Source of the DNA: Flavobacterium sp. Root186
Lineage (GTDB): Bacteria; Bacteroidota; Bacteroidia; Flavobacteriales; Flavobacteriaceae
Direction of reading: 5' to 3'
Assembly: GCF_001428525.1 (NCBI RefSeq)
Contig: NZ_LMHW01000012.1
Coordinates: forward strand, 186,114 to 250,113
Length of the DNA stretch: 64,000 nucleotides
Shown piece after piece: positions 8,730 to 16,203 of the stretch. Position numbers and translations under genes: made by a program. Positions within the stretch are counted from its first letter, which is position 1, and each line of letters opens with the position of its first letter. The notes under the pieces are model-generated. The model saw only the letters and a list, made by a program, of their open reading frames with translations. It did not search any database and was not told the DNA's origin.

Positions 8730-10159
8730 AATAGTTCGATATTTAGTTGGTCAAAAATGCTTTGAATGGGTATAGCGTAAGTGAATGTATCACTTCCGGC
8801 AACAATAATTCCAATAATATTGTTATCATTATCTAATAACGGCGCACCAGAATCACCAGGTTGTGAGATAGATTTACCATCATTATTAATTGCAATAAGT
8901 CCATACAAATCCCAATCTTCTTTTCCTCCATTGTTAGGTAATGTGTATTCGATAGTAGCATGATTATTTATAGAATGTATACTTCCCATAGCAGTATTTG
9001 ATTGGTTTAGAAAACCGTAAATTCTAACAGGAATATTATTAAATTGCTCTGAGTAGCTAATACTGCGGGTTTTGTTTATATTTTTCCCATTAGGTAAATT
9101 GTTTGATATCGAAAGACTTTTTTCAACTTCAACTATTGCCGCATCAATTAGATTATTTCGAACTGCATTTCTGATTGTACCTATTTCAGTTTTTTCTTTT
9201 TTACTTGTAGAGATAATATCTTCTTCATTTTGAAATCTAAAAGTTTTGAAATCATGATTTTTTCCTATTACAACATGATAACAGCTCAAAATTAAATTAG
9301 ACGCATCGTTTTTCCCCTTGAATTTTACAGCTAATCCATATGAACCAAAGAAATTAGGTCTGGAATTATTGACCAAATTATCCCCAAATGTTATTTGATT
9401 ACTTTGAGTAGTAATTTTTGAAGAAGGGAATACTTTTACAGGTATTGTTTTAACTAAGTTATTTGGCAAAAAATAAGGTATTGATGTGGGAATTAAATGA
9501 ATATCTGTATCTGAAATGACTACTGATATAAACTTTGAATTATTTTGATCATGACTAATTCCGACAGAAATAACATTTTTTAAGTTTTTTAAAGTAGCCT
9601 TATGTTCTTCAAATGCTTTTTGTATAATATCGGCTTCACTAACAGCTATCCATTCATCTAATTCTTTAAGGGTATTTATTTTATAGGTTTCTTTCTCAAC
9701 CAACTTATCTTTCAAATTTTTGGTATAATAAAGCATATCTAATGTGTCATGCCAAAATTTAGAACCTAAACTCATTAATAACCCCCCAACTATGCAACCA
9801 ATTAATTCAAGAAAGATTAAAGACCAATCAATTTCATCTTTATAATGTAATTCAAAATTTTGCCAGCCTAAACTGTTTGTTGGATCTCCTTTTAATAATG
9901 TAAATAAATTAGCATTAATTAGAAATGCAATGAGGATGCTCAATGAAATATTCAAAGCAAGAATTTTTTCTTCACGTTTCTTTTCCAAAACAGGATCATC
10001 GCTTTTAGCGGAATAATCTTCATCCCAATTAAAAAATCCTAATAAAGTATTTCCTTTTTTAAAAAAGTATAACTTAAACCAAGTTATAAATCGTTCTGAT
10101 ACCAGACTTAGGATAAAAAAAACTGTTGCGATTTGAATGGATTGGCCTAACTTGTCCAT
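8726..10159 (-). CDS. Membrane-anchored trypsin-like serine protease
   Basis: The 477-residue protein has three hydrophobic segments in its first 150 residues (about 5-27, 70-92 and 112-135). A chymotrypsin-fold domain fills residues 200-477. The triad can be placed as His295 (SCYHVV), Asp339 (NLIDAAIVEV) and Ser437 (PGDSGAP). Positive charges after the first and third helices suggest that the protease domain may face the cytoplasm, which would be unusual; this is a weak topology inference. It overlaps the 826-residue protein gene by four bases. An 86 bp element shared with the next upstream gene lies 11 bp before its start. Confidence 0.75.
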   Translation of the reverse strand: MDKLGQSIQIATVFFILSLVSERFITWFKLYFFKKGNTLLGFFNWDEDYSAKSDDPVLEKKREEKILALNISLSILIAFLINANLFTLLKGDPTNSLGWQNFELHYKDEIDWSLIFLELIGCIVGGLLMSLGSKFWHDTLDMLYYTKNLKDKLVEKETYKINTLKELDEWIAVSEADIIQKAFEEHKATLKNLKNVISVGISHDQNNSKFISVVISDTDIHLIPTSIPYFLPNNLVKTIPVKVFPSSKITTQSNQITFGDNLVNNSRPNFFGSYGLAVKFKGKNDASNLILSCYHVVIGKNHDFKTFRFQNEEDIISTSKKEKTEIGTIRNAVRNNLIDAAIVEVEKSLSISNNLPNGKNINKTRSISYSEQFNNIPVRIYGFLNQSNTAMGSIHSINNHATIEYTLPNNGGKEDWDLYGLIAINNDGKSISQPGDSGAPLLDNDNNIIGIIVAGSDTFTYAIPIQSIFDQLNIELL

Positions 10160-10170
10160 AATTGTTTAAT

Positions 10171-10256
10171 ATTTTATTTTAACATTTGTTTAAGCAAGAT
10201 TACCAAAATCCCACAAAACCACGATACGTATTTATACGGTATTTTATTATAAAAAA
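10171..10256 (-). promoter_or_regulatory. Repeated upstream element, copy 1
   Basis: This element aligns without gaps to 11211-11296 at roughly 85% identity by eye. On the minus strand its best-kept parts are ACCGTATAAATACGT and TTAAACAAATGTTAAAATAA. It ends 11 bp before the protease start codon. Its position before two neighbouring genes suggests a shared promoter or operator. Confidence 0.6.
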
Positions 10257-10263
10257 CCTCAAA

Positions 10264-10295
10264 AAAAACCTCAAATAGTTTATTTTGAGGTTTTT
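10264..10295 (-). terminator. Terminator of the 235-residue membrane protein gene
   Basis: The 12 bp stem AAAAACCTCAAA with its complement, loop of 8 nt, is flanked by A and T runs on both sides, so it could act in either direction. Confidence 0.6.
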
Positions 10296-10417
10296 ATAGG
10301 TTTTTATAAATAAAATTAATCAGGGAAGCTATTTCTAATAGAATTTGATATTTCCTCCTAACAGGAGCTCCCTAATAAATTTTATAATCCAAGTTTATAT
10401 ATGGTATTGAGAGGTTA

Positions 10418-11125
10418 TTACCCATTTGTATCTTCTGCTTTTTTTATGAAATTATTTAGAATATTTGGAACAAATCTTTCCGAAAACCCTGCAATAAATG
10501 ACCAGACTAATAATTTAGCAAATGCAGATGGGATATATATAATTCGATAAAATACCGAGGGATTAGGAAATATGGCACCACTTAATAAATTACCCATAAA
10601 TGCTAAACCTAAGATGCAGGCAAATATTCCTCCAATTGTTTGGATAGACAAAATTTCAAGGATGGTAATATTATTAAGGATTGATCCATCATTTCGAGTT
10701 CTACTGATTAAACTAACGGCCGATCCAATTGCTCCAAATGCAATAATTATACTAAAAATGGATAATCTTGTAAGGATTATGAACCCCCTAGAATCGGCAT
10801 CTTTTTTCCAGTTTTTGACATTTTTAGTAACTATTTCAACTGGCATAGAACCACCTTCATTGTCATCAAACTCATTTAATTGTGCAGTTCCTACTCCAGC
10901 GGCATCAACGAATGAATCATCGTCTTCTTTAATTTTTTTTGTAACTTTTTTTGTGTCTTCAGTATTTTTATACTCATAAAGACTTACTGAGGTTGAGGTA
11001 TGAGGACTAGCTTTTAAAATCAAAAAAAAGATAAAAGGTGTGCTAAGAAAAATGAAATAGGTTAATGCTACCAAAATAAATGGTGCTGTATTATCTTTTG
11101 ATAATAGCCATAGTTTATTGCTCAT
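10418..11125 (-). CDS. Four-helix membrane protein with SERF motif
   Basis: The 235-residue protein has membrane segments at about residues 17-38, 117-140, 155-178 and 198-220. A charged loop (residues 50-110) lies between the first two. The last helix ends in GFSERFVPNIL, a short motif seen in several bacterial membrane proteins of unknown role. The downstream protease carries a similar SERF in its first helix. The gene is transcribed towards the protease gene, 258 bp away, and shares the 86 bp upstream element with it. A terminator lies between them, so they may be separate transcripts under one control. Confidence 0.6.
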   Translation of the reverse strand: MSNKLWLLSKDNTAPFILVALTYFIFLSTPFIFFLILKASPHTSTSVSLYEYKNTEDTKKVTKKIKEDDDSFVDAAGVGTAQLNEFDDNEGGSMPVEIVTKNVKNWKKDADSRGFIILTRLSIFSIIIAFGAIGSAVSLISRTRNDGSILNNITILEILSIQTIGGIFACILGLAFMGNLLSGAIFPNPSVFYRIIYIPSAFAKLLVWSFIAGFSERFVPNILNNFIKKAEDTNG

Positions 11126-11210
11126 AATTTTTAGATCATTTTAAATGTCAGCATGATTCATATTTTTTTCGATCTGTACAATGCTTAATGCTGCCAATAT
11201 TTGATTAGTA

Positions 11211-11296
11211 AATTTATTTTAACATTTGTTTAAGCAATATTACCATAATCCTCAAAACCCACACCACGTATTTACACGGTATTTTATTACTAAAAA
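11211..11296 (-). promoter_or_regulatory. Repeated upstream element, copy 2
   Basis: This is the second copy of the element at 10171-10256, 85 bp upstream of the 235-residue membrane protein gene. The palindrome-like core reads ACCGTGTAAATACGT on the minus strand. Confidence 0.6.
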
Positions 11297-11311
11297 AAAT
11301 AAGAAAAAATC

Positions 11312-11331
11312 CTCAACTAATTTAAGTTGAG
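11312..11331 (-). terminator. Terminator after the LytTR regulator
   Basis: A 7 bp stem CTCAACT/AGTTGAG with a short AT loop is followed on the minus strand by a T-rich run. It is a weak but well-placed hairpin, about 30 bp after the regulator stop. Confidence 0.5.
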
Positions 11332-11362
11332 TATTTTGTGTAATTCGTTAAACAAAAAAAGA

Positions 11363-12073
11363 CTACTTCAGAAAACTATCCAATAAAATCTGGTATTTTC
11401 TTCCAATGGGAATAATTTCGCCGTTAGACATGGTGAGATTTTTAAACGTAACAGTAGAGATCTTATTTACGTTTACAATAAAAGAGCGATGTACTTGCAC
11501 AAAACTCGAGCTGTCAATTTCTGAGGCAATGCTTGAGAGCGAACCATAAACAATATGTGGCAAATTTAGCTTAGTACAGTAAAGTTTCATGTAGTTGCCA
11601 AGACTTTCGATATAAATAATATCACAAAGCGGCATATCGATCGTTTGTCCGTTTAGGCGATACGAAAGGTTTTTTGCGCTGGGATTATTTCCTTTTTTCA
11701 GACTGTTACCGGAAAAATAGGTTTTAGCTTTTTCGATGGCTTTGGCAAATTTATCAGGCGAAATAGGTTTAAGCAAATAATCGATCGCATCATTTTGATA
11801 AGCCGAAAGTGCAAAATCAGAATAAGCTGTTGTGACAATTGTAAGCGGTCTATTAGGCTGGAGTTCCATTAATTCGACACCTGAAATTACAGGCATATTA
11901 ATATCCAGAAAAATAATATCATATTGATTAGCATTAAGCAGTTTTAGGGCTTCCATGCCGCTAAAAGCACTTCCGGAATGTTCCAGTTCGTCAAACTTTG
12001 AAATATGCGAGGCGAGCGCTTTGTGCGCCGGCGATTCGTCGTCGACTATAAGACAGCGGTAGGTAAGTGCCAT
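11363..12073 (-). CDS. LytTR-family response regulator
   Basis: The 236-residue protein has a receiver domain (about residues 5-125) with acidic pair Asp11-Asp12, phosphoacceptor Asp57 (IIFLDINMP) and the KPIS loop lysine. A LytTR DNA-binding domain follows at about 135-236, including HRSFIVNVNKI and IPIGRKYQ. Proteins of this type usually bind paired direct repeats upstream of target genes. Its gene overlaps that of the kinase by 28 bp, so the two form one operon and one signalling pair. The repeated 86 bp element just downstream is a candidate target region. Confidence 0.9.
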   Translation of the reverse strand: MALTYRCLIVDDESPAHKALASHISKFDELEHSGSAFSGMEALKLLNANQYDIIFLDINMPVISGVELMELQPNRPLTIVTTAYSDFALSAYQNDAIDYLLKPISPDKFAKAIEKAKTYFSGNSLKKGNNPSAKNLSYRLNGQTIDMPLCDIIYIESLGNYMKLYCTKLNLPHIVYGSLSSIASEIDSSSFVQVHRSFIVNVNKISTVTFKNLTMSNGEIIPIGRKYQILLDSFLK

Positions 12074-13044
12074 ATACTTAATTTTACAACAAACATATTT
12101 TTCTCTTTTTCACAACTTAAATTATGCCTTAAGCGATAAACTTCTAATCGCCTTTTTAAATTTTCAATTCCGATTCTGGTACCCGAAAGACGCGATCCGG
12201 ATTCGAGATAATTGTTTTTTATGGTAAAAGTCAAATTTCGTGATTTTACTTTTAAATCTAATGAAATAAAAGGCTCCGAAGTTTCTGCAGAAAATTTTAC
12301 CGCATTTTCTACCAAAGGTAAAAAGAACAAAGGCGGAATCTCAATTTCGTCAAAAGCACCTTCAAAATTCTGGGTAATATTCAAACGATCGTTTCTAAAA
12401 GAATAATATTCAATATATTTCTTAACGAAAGCAATTTCTTCTTCCACTAAAACATAATCTTTTTTGGTGGCCTCGATTTGGTAGCGCAGCAAATCTGAAA
12501 GATTTAGGATTCTGTCCGGAACTTTATCCGGTTCTGACAATGCTTCTCCGTAAAGATTATTCATGGCATTCAATAAAAAATGCGGATTAAGCTGCTGTTT
12601 TAAAAATGAAAGTTCAGACTTGAAATTCATAATATCCTTATCAGCGTCCATGATTTTTTTAGTAATCACAACATGAATAAAATAAAAAAACATTCCGTTG
12701 ATAAGCAGCGATAATATCTGTAGTGTTTTAAAATTTCCGAAACCAACTAAAGGGAAAAACCAATTAATAAAAAAGTAAAAAGAAGTCCAATACGTTAAAA
12801 ACAATAAAAAGAATATTTTGACCTTTTTTTTGAATAATAAACGTTTAATTATAAAAAGATTAAAAACAGTAATCCAGAGAATGCAAGGGAAATATCCTAT
12901 TGCAATTTTAGTGATCATATAATAAAAGTCATGACCAGCTAAACGAAGTTCATCATACACACAGGCAAAAATTACCATAAGTATGAAGGTATGAACGATG
13001 AGGTTTCTGAGAAAAAAGTTTTGGTAAATTTTGAGAATTTTCAT
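12046..13044 (-). CDS. LytS/YehU-type sensor histidine kinase
   Basis: The 332-residue kinase has four hydrophobic segments in the first 130 residues. The His_kinase domain has the phosphoacceptor His155 in LKQQLNPHFLLNAMNNLYGE. A HATPase-like region follows with PLVENAVKFSAE and GTRIGIENLKRRL. This is the usual membrane partner of LytTR regulators in Bacteroidota. No extracellular ligand domain is present, so the signal is probably sensed in or near the membrane. The stop codon lies inside the start of the regulator gene. Confidence 0.88.
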   Translation of the reverse strand: MKILKIYQNFFLRNLIVHTFILMVIFACVYDELRLAGHDFYYMITKIAIGYFPCILWITVFNLFIIKRLLFKKKVKIFFLLFLTYWTSFYFFINWFFPLVGFGNFKTLQILSLLINGMFFYFIHVVITKKIMDADKDIMNFKSELSFLKQQLNPHFLLNAMNNLYGEALSEPDKVPDRILNLSDLLRYQIEATKKDYVLVEEEIAFVKKYIEYYSFRNDRLNITQNFEGAFDEIEIPPLFFLPLVENAVKFSAETSEPFISLDLKVKSRNLTFTIKNNYLESGSRLSGTRIGIENLKRRLEVYRLRHNLSCEKEKNMFVVKLSIWHLPTAVL

Positions 13045-13212
13045 GAAGGCAAAAATAGTCTAATATTATAGTTGATAGCTATTTGTGAATACTATTTTAT
13101 ACAAACGCCATTCGTATAAATGATACGCCGTTGGTATAAATATCCTATTATAATAGGTAACTCTAAAGTATTTTTGACTTCGAATTTAATTATCCTCCAA
13201 AACCAAAAAAGA

Positions 13213-13464
13213 ATGGATTTTATTTTGTCGCAGCATTTTTTGTTTCAAAGCGAATTTCAAAACAATAGAATTTCCGCAAAAACAGAATTAAATACTAAAA
13301 GTTTTTACTTAAATTTAAACACCTCAAATTTAAAAGGCGTTTATGAGCTGAATCAGCCGGAATTTAAATCCGCCGCTGCCTACGATTATTGCTTTACGCC
13401 AGAATTAGAACATTTTATATCTTTTTCAACGAAATTATCCAGCAGTTTAAAAATTAATAAATAG
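13213..13464 (+). CDS. Small hypothetical protein
   Basis: I place the start at the ATG at 13213 (MDFILSQHFLFQSEF), giving 83 residues. The longer reading from 13120 adds an unlikely basic tail. The protein is soluble and rich in Phe, Asn and Ser, with no recognised motif. It ends 2 bp before the next small gene, suggesting co-transcription. It diverges from the kinase gene. Confidence 0.4.
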   Translation: MDFILSQHFLFQSEFQNNRISAKTELNTKSFYLNLNTSNLKGVYELNQPEFKSAAAYDYCFTPELEHFISFSTKLSSSLKINK

Positions 13465-13466
13465 TT

Positions 13467-13679
13467 ATGGTTGTTGAAATTTTTAAAACAAATGTCTGCA
13501 AAGAATCAGACAAAAACTATATCATCGCCGTTATCCAGGCTCAGTTTCCGGATTATAAAATAAATTTCGATCTCGAAGATTGTGACAAAATACTGCGTGT
13601 AGAAGGCGTTGAATTGCACTGCGATAATATTATAGATTATGTCAATTGCCTCGGTTATACCTGCATCCGTTTAGATTAA
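13467..13679 (+). CDS. Small HMA-like ferredoxin-fold protein
   Basis: The 70-residue protein begins MVVEIFKTNVCKESDKNYII and has the strand-helix-strand order of a heavy-metal-associated ferredoxin fold. It contains DCDKILRVEG in the middle and ends CIRLD. Similar small proteins are widespread in Bacteroidota. The classical CxxC copper site is absent, so metal binding is uncertain. It follows the preceding small gene at 2 bp. Confidence 0.6.
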   Translation: MVVEIFKTNVCKESDKNYIIAVIQAQFPDYKINFDLEDCDKILRVEGVELHCDNIIDYVNCLGYTCIRLD

Positions 13680-14144
13680 CATTTTATTAAATAAAACAGG
13701 TAGAAATACGCAGCTGAAAATATCAGTTTATAAATAGCTTTGTATAATAATTTCTTCTAAAAAAATAAACAATAAAATGATAAGTTTCATTCTTTCGGTT
13801 TTCGTTTTTGTTTTAAAACAGTTTTGTTAGAATAGCTGCTTGGTTTATTGTAAATACTTTTTCAACAAGAGAAGGTCATTTCTGTTTTTGGTCATAACTT
13901 TCTACATTTTTTGCTTATGAAAAAGCCTTCCAACTCTTCGATTTTACCCAAAAGGTCAATTATAAAAATGAAACTTTAGCCGGATTTACTATCACCATGG
14001 CAATGATTCCGGATTAGTTACCGCAATTTTTTTGGCGGAACACCGGAATGATTTGGGACGGAGCAGGATTTGTTTTTTTATTATTGTAAATTTGAGAGTA
14101 CTTGAGATGCTAAAAGCAATCTCATTAAAACAAATTAACGCGAT
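13680..14144. other. Intergenic region holding a sulP remnant
   Basis: This 465 bp gap contains AT-rich sequence up to about 13890 in which I see no gene. The broken sulP copy follows at 13890-14080. The last 60 bp lead to the DoxX-like gene. Confidence 0.6.
13890..14080 (+). pseudogene. Remnant of a SulP transporter gene
   Basis: This stretch matches the start of the intact transporter gene at 18430-18680. It covers the bases before the start codon, the start, CCAACTCTTCGATTTTAC, AAAGGTCAATTATAAAAATG and ATGATTCCGG, and later the GGCGGA and GGAGCAGGA blocks. A 70 bp piece present in the intact gene (between the CCGGA at 18544 and the CCGGA at 18614) is missing. This shifts the frame, and an in-frame stop follows at once. 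Similarity ends near 14080. It is a truncated, frameshifted copy. Confidence 0.85.
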
Positions 14145-14573
14145 ATGGAAAATACAGCAGCTACTAAAACTCAAAATTTCTTCAGAATACTTTTAGGAAT
14201 CTTTATGATCATCGCGGCCATGGGGCATTTTACTTTTCAGCGAACTGATTTTCAGGCGCAGGTTCCGAATTGGGTCCCCATGGATAAAGATCTCGTGGTA
14301 ATACTTTCCGGAATAGTCGAAATGGCAATAGGTTTGGCTCTGATTTTCCTGACCCGTTTTAAAACACAACTAGGGATTGGGCTTGCCGTATTTTATGTAC
14401 TGGTTTTTCCAGGTAATATTGCCCAATATTTAAACAGGATAGATGCTTTGGGGATGCATACAGATCAAGCCCGTTTGATTCGATTGTTTTTTCAGCCGGT
14501 TTTTATGCTGTGGGCTTTGTGGTCGACTGGTGCGCTTAGTTTTCTATTTAAAAAAAGGCAACCTATTATATAG
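14145..14573 (+). CDS. DoxX-like membrane protein
   Basis: The 142-residue protein has four membrane segments (about residues 10-28, 48-66, 72-92 and 108-132). The order and the motifs ILLGIFMIIAAMGHF and LSGIVEMAIGLALI match the DoxX-like / COG4270 group. Members are small inner-membrane proteins. Some relatives associate with quinol oxidases or redox proteins, but the role of this subgroup is not established. It is convergent with the exported proteins to its right. Confidence 0.75.
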   Translation: MENTAATKTQNFFRILLGIFMIIAAMGHFTFQRTDFQAQVPNWVPMDKDLVVILSGIVEMAIGLALIFLTRFKTQLGIGLAVFYVLVFPGNIAQYLNRIDALGMHTDQARLIRLFFQPVFMLWALWSTGALSFLFKKRQPII

Positions 14574-14671
14574 TTTTGAAATGTTATTATATAGATTGCA
14601 AACTTGTGCTGTCATTGTTTTAAATGTTACCCTGCTTTATCGCTGCATTTATACTTGTTTATAACGATAAA

Positions 14672-14705
14672 AAAAACAGCAGCAAAAAAAATCGCCGCTG
14701 TTTTT
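14672..14705. terminator. Bidirectional terminator between convergent genes
   Basis: A 9 bp stem AAAAACAGC/GCTGTTTTT with a 16-nt loop and A/T tracts on both sides lies between the DoxX-like gene and the minus-strand exported protein gene. Confidence 0.6.
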
Positions 14706-14749
14706 ATATGGAAAACGTACTCTTTTTTAGCAAGATTTGATTTCTCTGC

Positions 14750-15559
14750 TTAGTTAAGTTTTTCGTTTATTAATTTTTCAAGACGCTCGATACGAAGTTT
14801 CATTTCGTTCATTTCGTTTTGGTTTGCCTCAATTTGTTTTTGCTGCTCGATAGTATGCAAGTACAATTCTTCGATTTTTTCAAGAGACTGAATAGAAAGA
14901 TCAGTCATATTGAAGATGTATTCTCCTTTTTCGTTTCTCGCCAGATTTTTGATACTTGTTACCCCTGGAAGGTGTTTGTTCTCTGTAATATATTTATCAA
15001 CATCAGCTAATGATTTGAATGAGTATTCAGCCTTAATATTAGATTTTCCGTCTAAATAATCTTCAAAAACGTAATCGGCATAGTAGGAAGTAGGAGTAAG
15101 GATAGAACCGTTTACGGCAAGCTTAACATTCGAATCTGAGGTACCAAGCATGTTATTTGTTCCAATTCCTACTTTACCCATTTGAAAAATATTGTCTGTA
15201 TTGGCAGATGCTTTAGTTGTTGTTGCCTGTATCTGCCAAGGCTCAAGCTGCATAGAAGAAGCTGCTACATTTTTTAACACACCGCTTGCATCGGTTACCA
15301 CCACATTATCTGTTGCTGCGCCGGTCTGTAATCCTGTAATAGCTAAAGTATTAGTTGATGAAGCTGCTACAGTGGTAGCTTTTGTTAATGCGCCTCCCAA
15401 TTGTATAGTACCAGTTGTTATAGTCAAACCATTATTTGCTGTACCGGGAGCATTAGGAGTAACGGTTATTTTTTTTCCGTTAATAGTTGCTACAGTTTCA
15501 GTTTGAGCCATCATAAATCCACTTTGAATAAATAACAGCATGCATATAATTCTTTTCAT
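14750..15559 (-). CDS. Exported protein with coiled-coil C-terminus
   Basis: The 269-residue protein has a signal peptide (cleaved after about residue 19, FMMAQ). A threonine/alanine-rich strand region with GKVGIGTNN follows. The carboxy-terminal part (YADYVFEDYLDGK, FKSLADVDKYITENKHLPGV) is the block found at the end of many Bacteroidota surface and tail-fibre-like proteins. A coiled coil of about 40 residues closes it. It is probably a trimeric or fibrous surface protein. It is the last of three exported-protein genes in a row on this strand. Confidence 0.7.
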   Translation of the reverse strand: MKRIICMLLFIQSGFMMAQTETVATINGKKITVTPNAPGTANNGLTITTGTIQLGGALTKATTVAASSTNTLAITGLQTGAATDNVVVTDASGVLKNVAASSMQLEPWQIQATTTKASANTDNIFQMGKVGIGTNNMLGTSDSNVKLAVNGSILTPTSYYADYVFEDYLDGKSNIKAEYSFKSLADVDKYITENKHLPGVTSIKNLARNEKGEYIFNMTDLSIQSLEKIEELYLHTIEQQKQIEANQNEMNEMKLRIERLEKLINEKLN

Positions 15560-15602
15560 TTTTTTCTTTATTTAATATTCTTTATTGTCTATTTTTTTTT
15601 TA

Positions 15603-16115
15603 TTATTTCCAAAAGGTCCATTCAGAACCGTTGTAAATGCATACCAGTTTTTTTACCGTATCATAACAAATCGTTCCTGCCATAGGGCTTACAATGTTAA
15701 GCTGCGGTGAAGCTACTTTTGGCAAAATCAGGGCTTTGTTTTGGGATTCTAAAACCAGTACACCGTCTACAGTACTGCTTTGTGCGCCAATAACAGTTCC
15801 TTTTTTTGCAGCTTCCGGCACTGATGTCTGAATAGATAAATCGACTGCTCCGGCATGGTTAGACAAATCAACCCAGGCTGCATTGTTGTAATACATTACT
15901 TTTTTCTGGTTGGCATCGTAGATTATAGTGCCACCTGTTAAAGCAGTTCCTGTTGGTAAGGTGGTAACCCAAGGCAGTACAATACCAGCTTTTCCTCCGG
16001 CATTAAAATCAAGTATTCCTGAGCCGTCTGGAGCTGTTGTTTTACCGATACTGGACTGTGCATTAGCAGTTAGTCCTGCAGCAATTGTGCATAGTATAAA
16101 TAGGATTTTTTTCAT
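15603..16115 (-). CDS. Exported protein with two surface-repeat units
   Basis: The 170-residue protein has a signal peptide ending ANAQ. It is built from two copies of a unit of about 55 residues: GSGILDFNAGGKAGIVLPWV to YNNAAWVDL, and DGVLVLESQNKALILPKV to YNGSEWTFW. The unit (ending G-x-I-x-YD, then YNG-x-W) is common at the ends of Bacteroidota exported proteins. The same unit ends the neighbouring 486-residue protein. No catalytic motif is visible. A structural surface role is inferred. Confidence 0.65.
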   Translation of the reverse strand: MKKILFILCTIAAGLTANAQSSIGKTTAPDGSGILDFNAGGKAGIVLPWVTTLPTGTALTGGTIIYDANQKKVMYYNNAAWVDLSNHAGAVDLSIQTSVPEAAKKGTVIGAQSSTVDGVLVLESQNKALILPKVASPQLNIVSPMAGTICYDTVKKLVCIYNGSEWTFWK

Positions 16116-16203
16116 GATTATTTTCTCAATGTTAATATTAATTCAAATTTCAATTTTAATATCAACGTATTAATTTTAATGTCTTAATTCAATTTTAAAA
16201 TTA

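Noticed and set aside
10572..10979. 135-codon plus-strand open frame
   Set aside because: It lies entirely within the minus-strand membrane protein gene, has no recognisable domain, and mirrors its codon pattern.
13992..14174. 60-codon minus-strand frame
   Set aside because: It is the complement of the sulP remnant and of the DoxX-like gene start.
15192..15506. 104-codon plus-strand open frame rich in Val and Ala
   Set aside because: It is the complement of the threonine/alanine-rich exported protein, which explains its odd composition.
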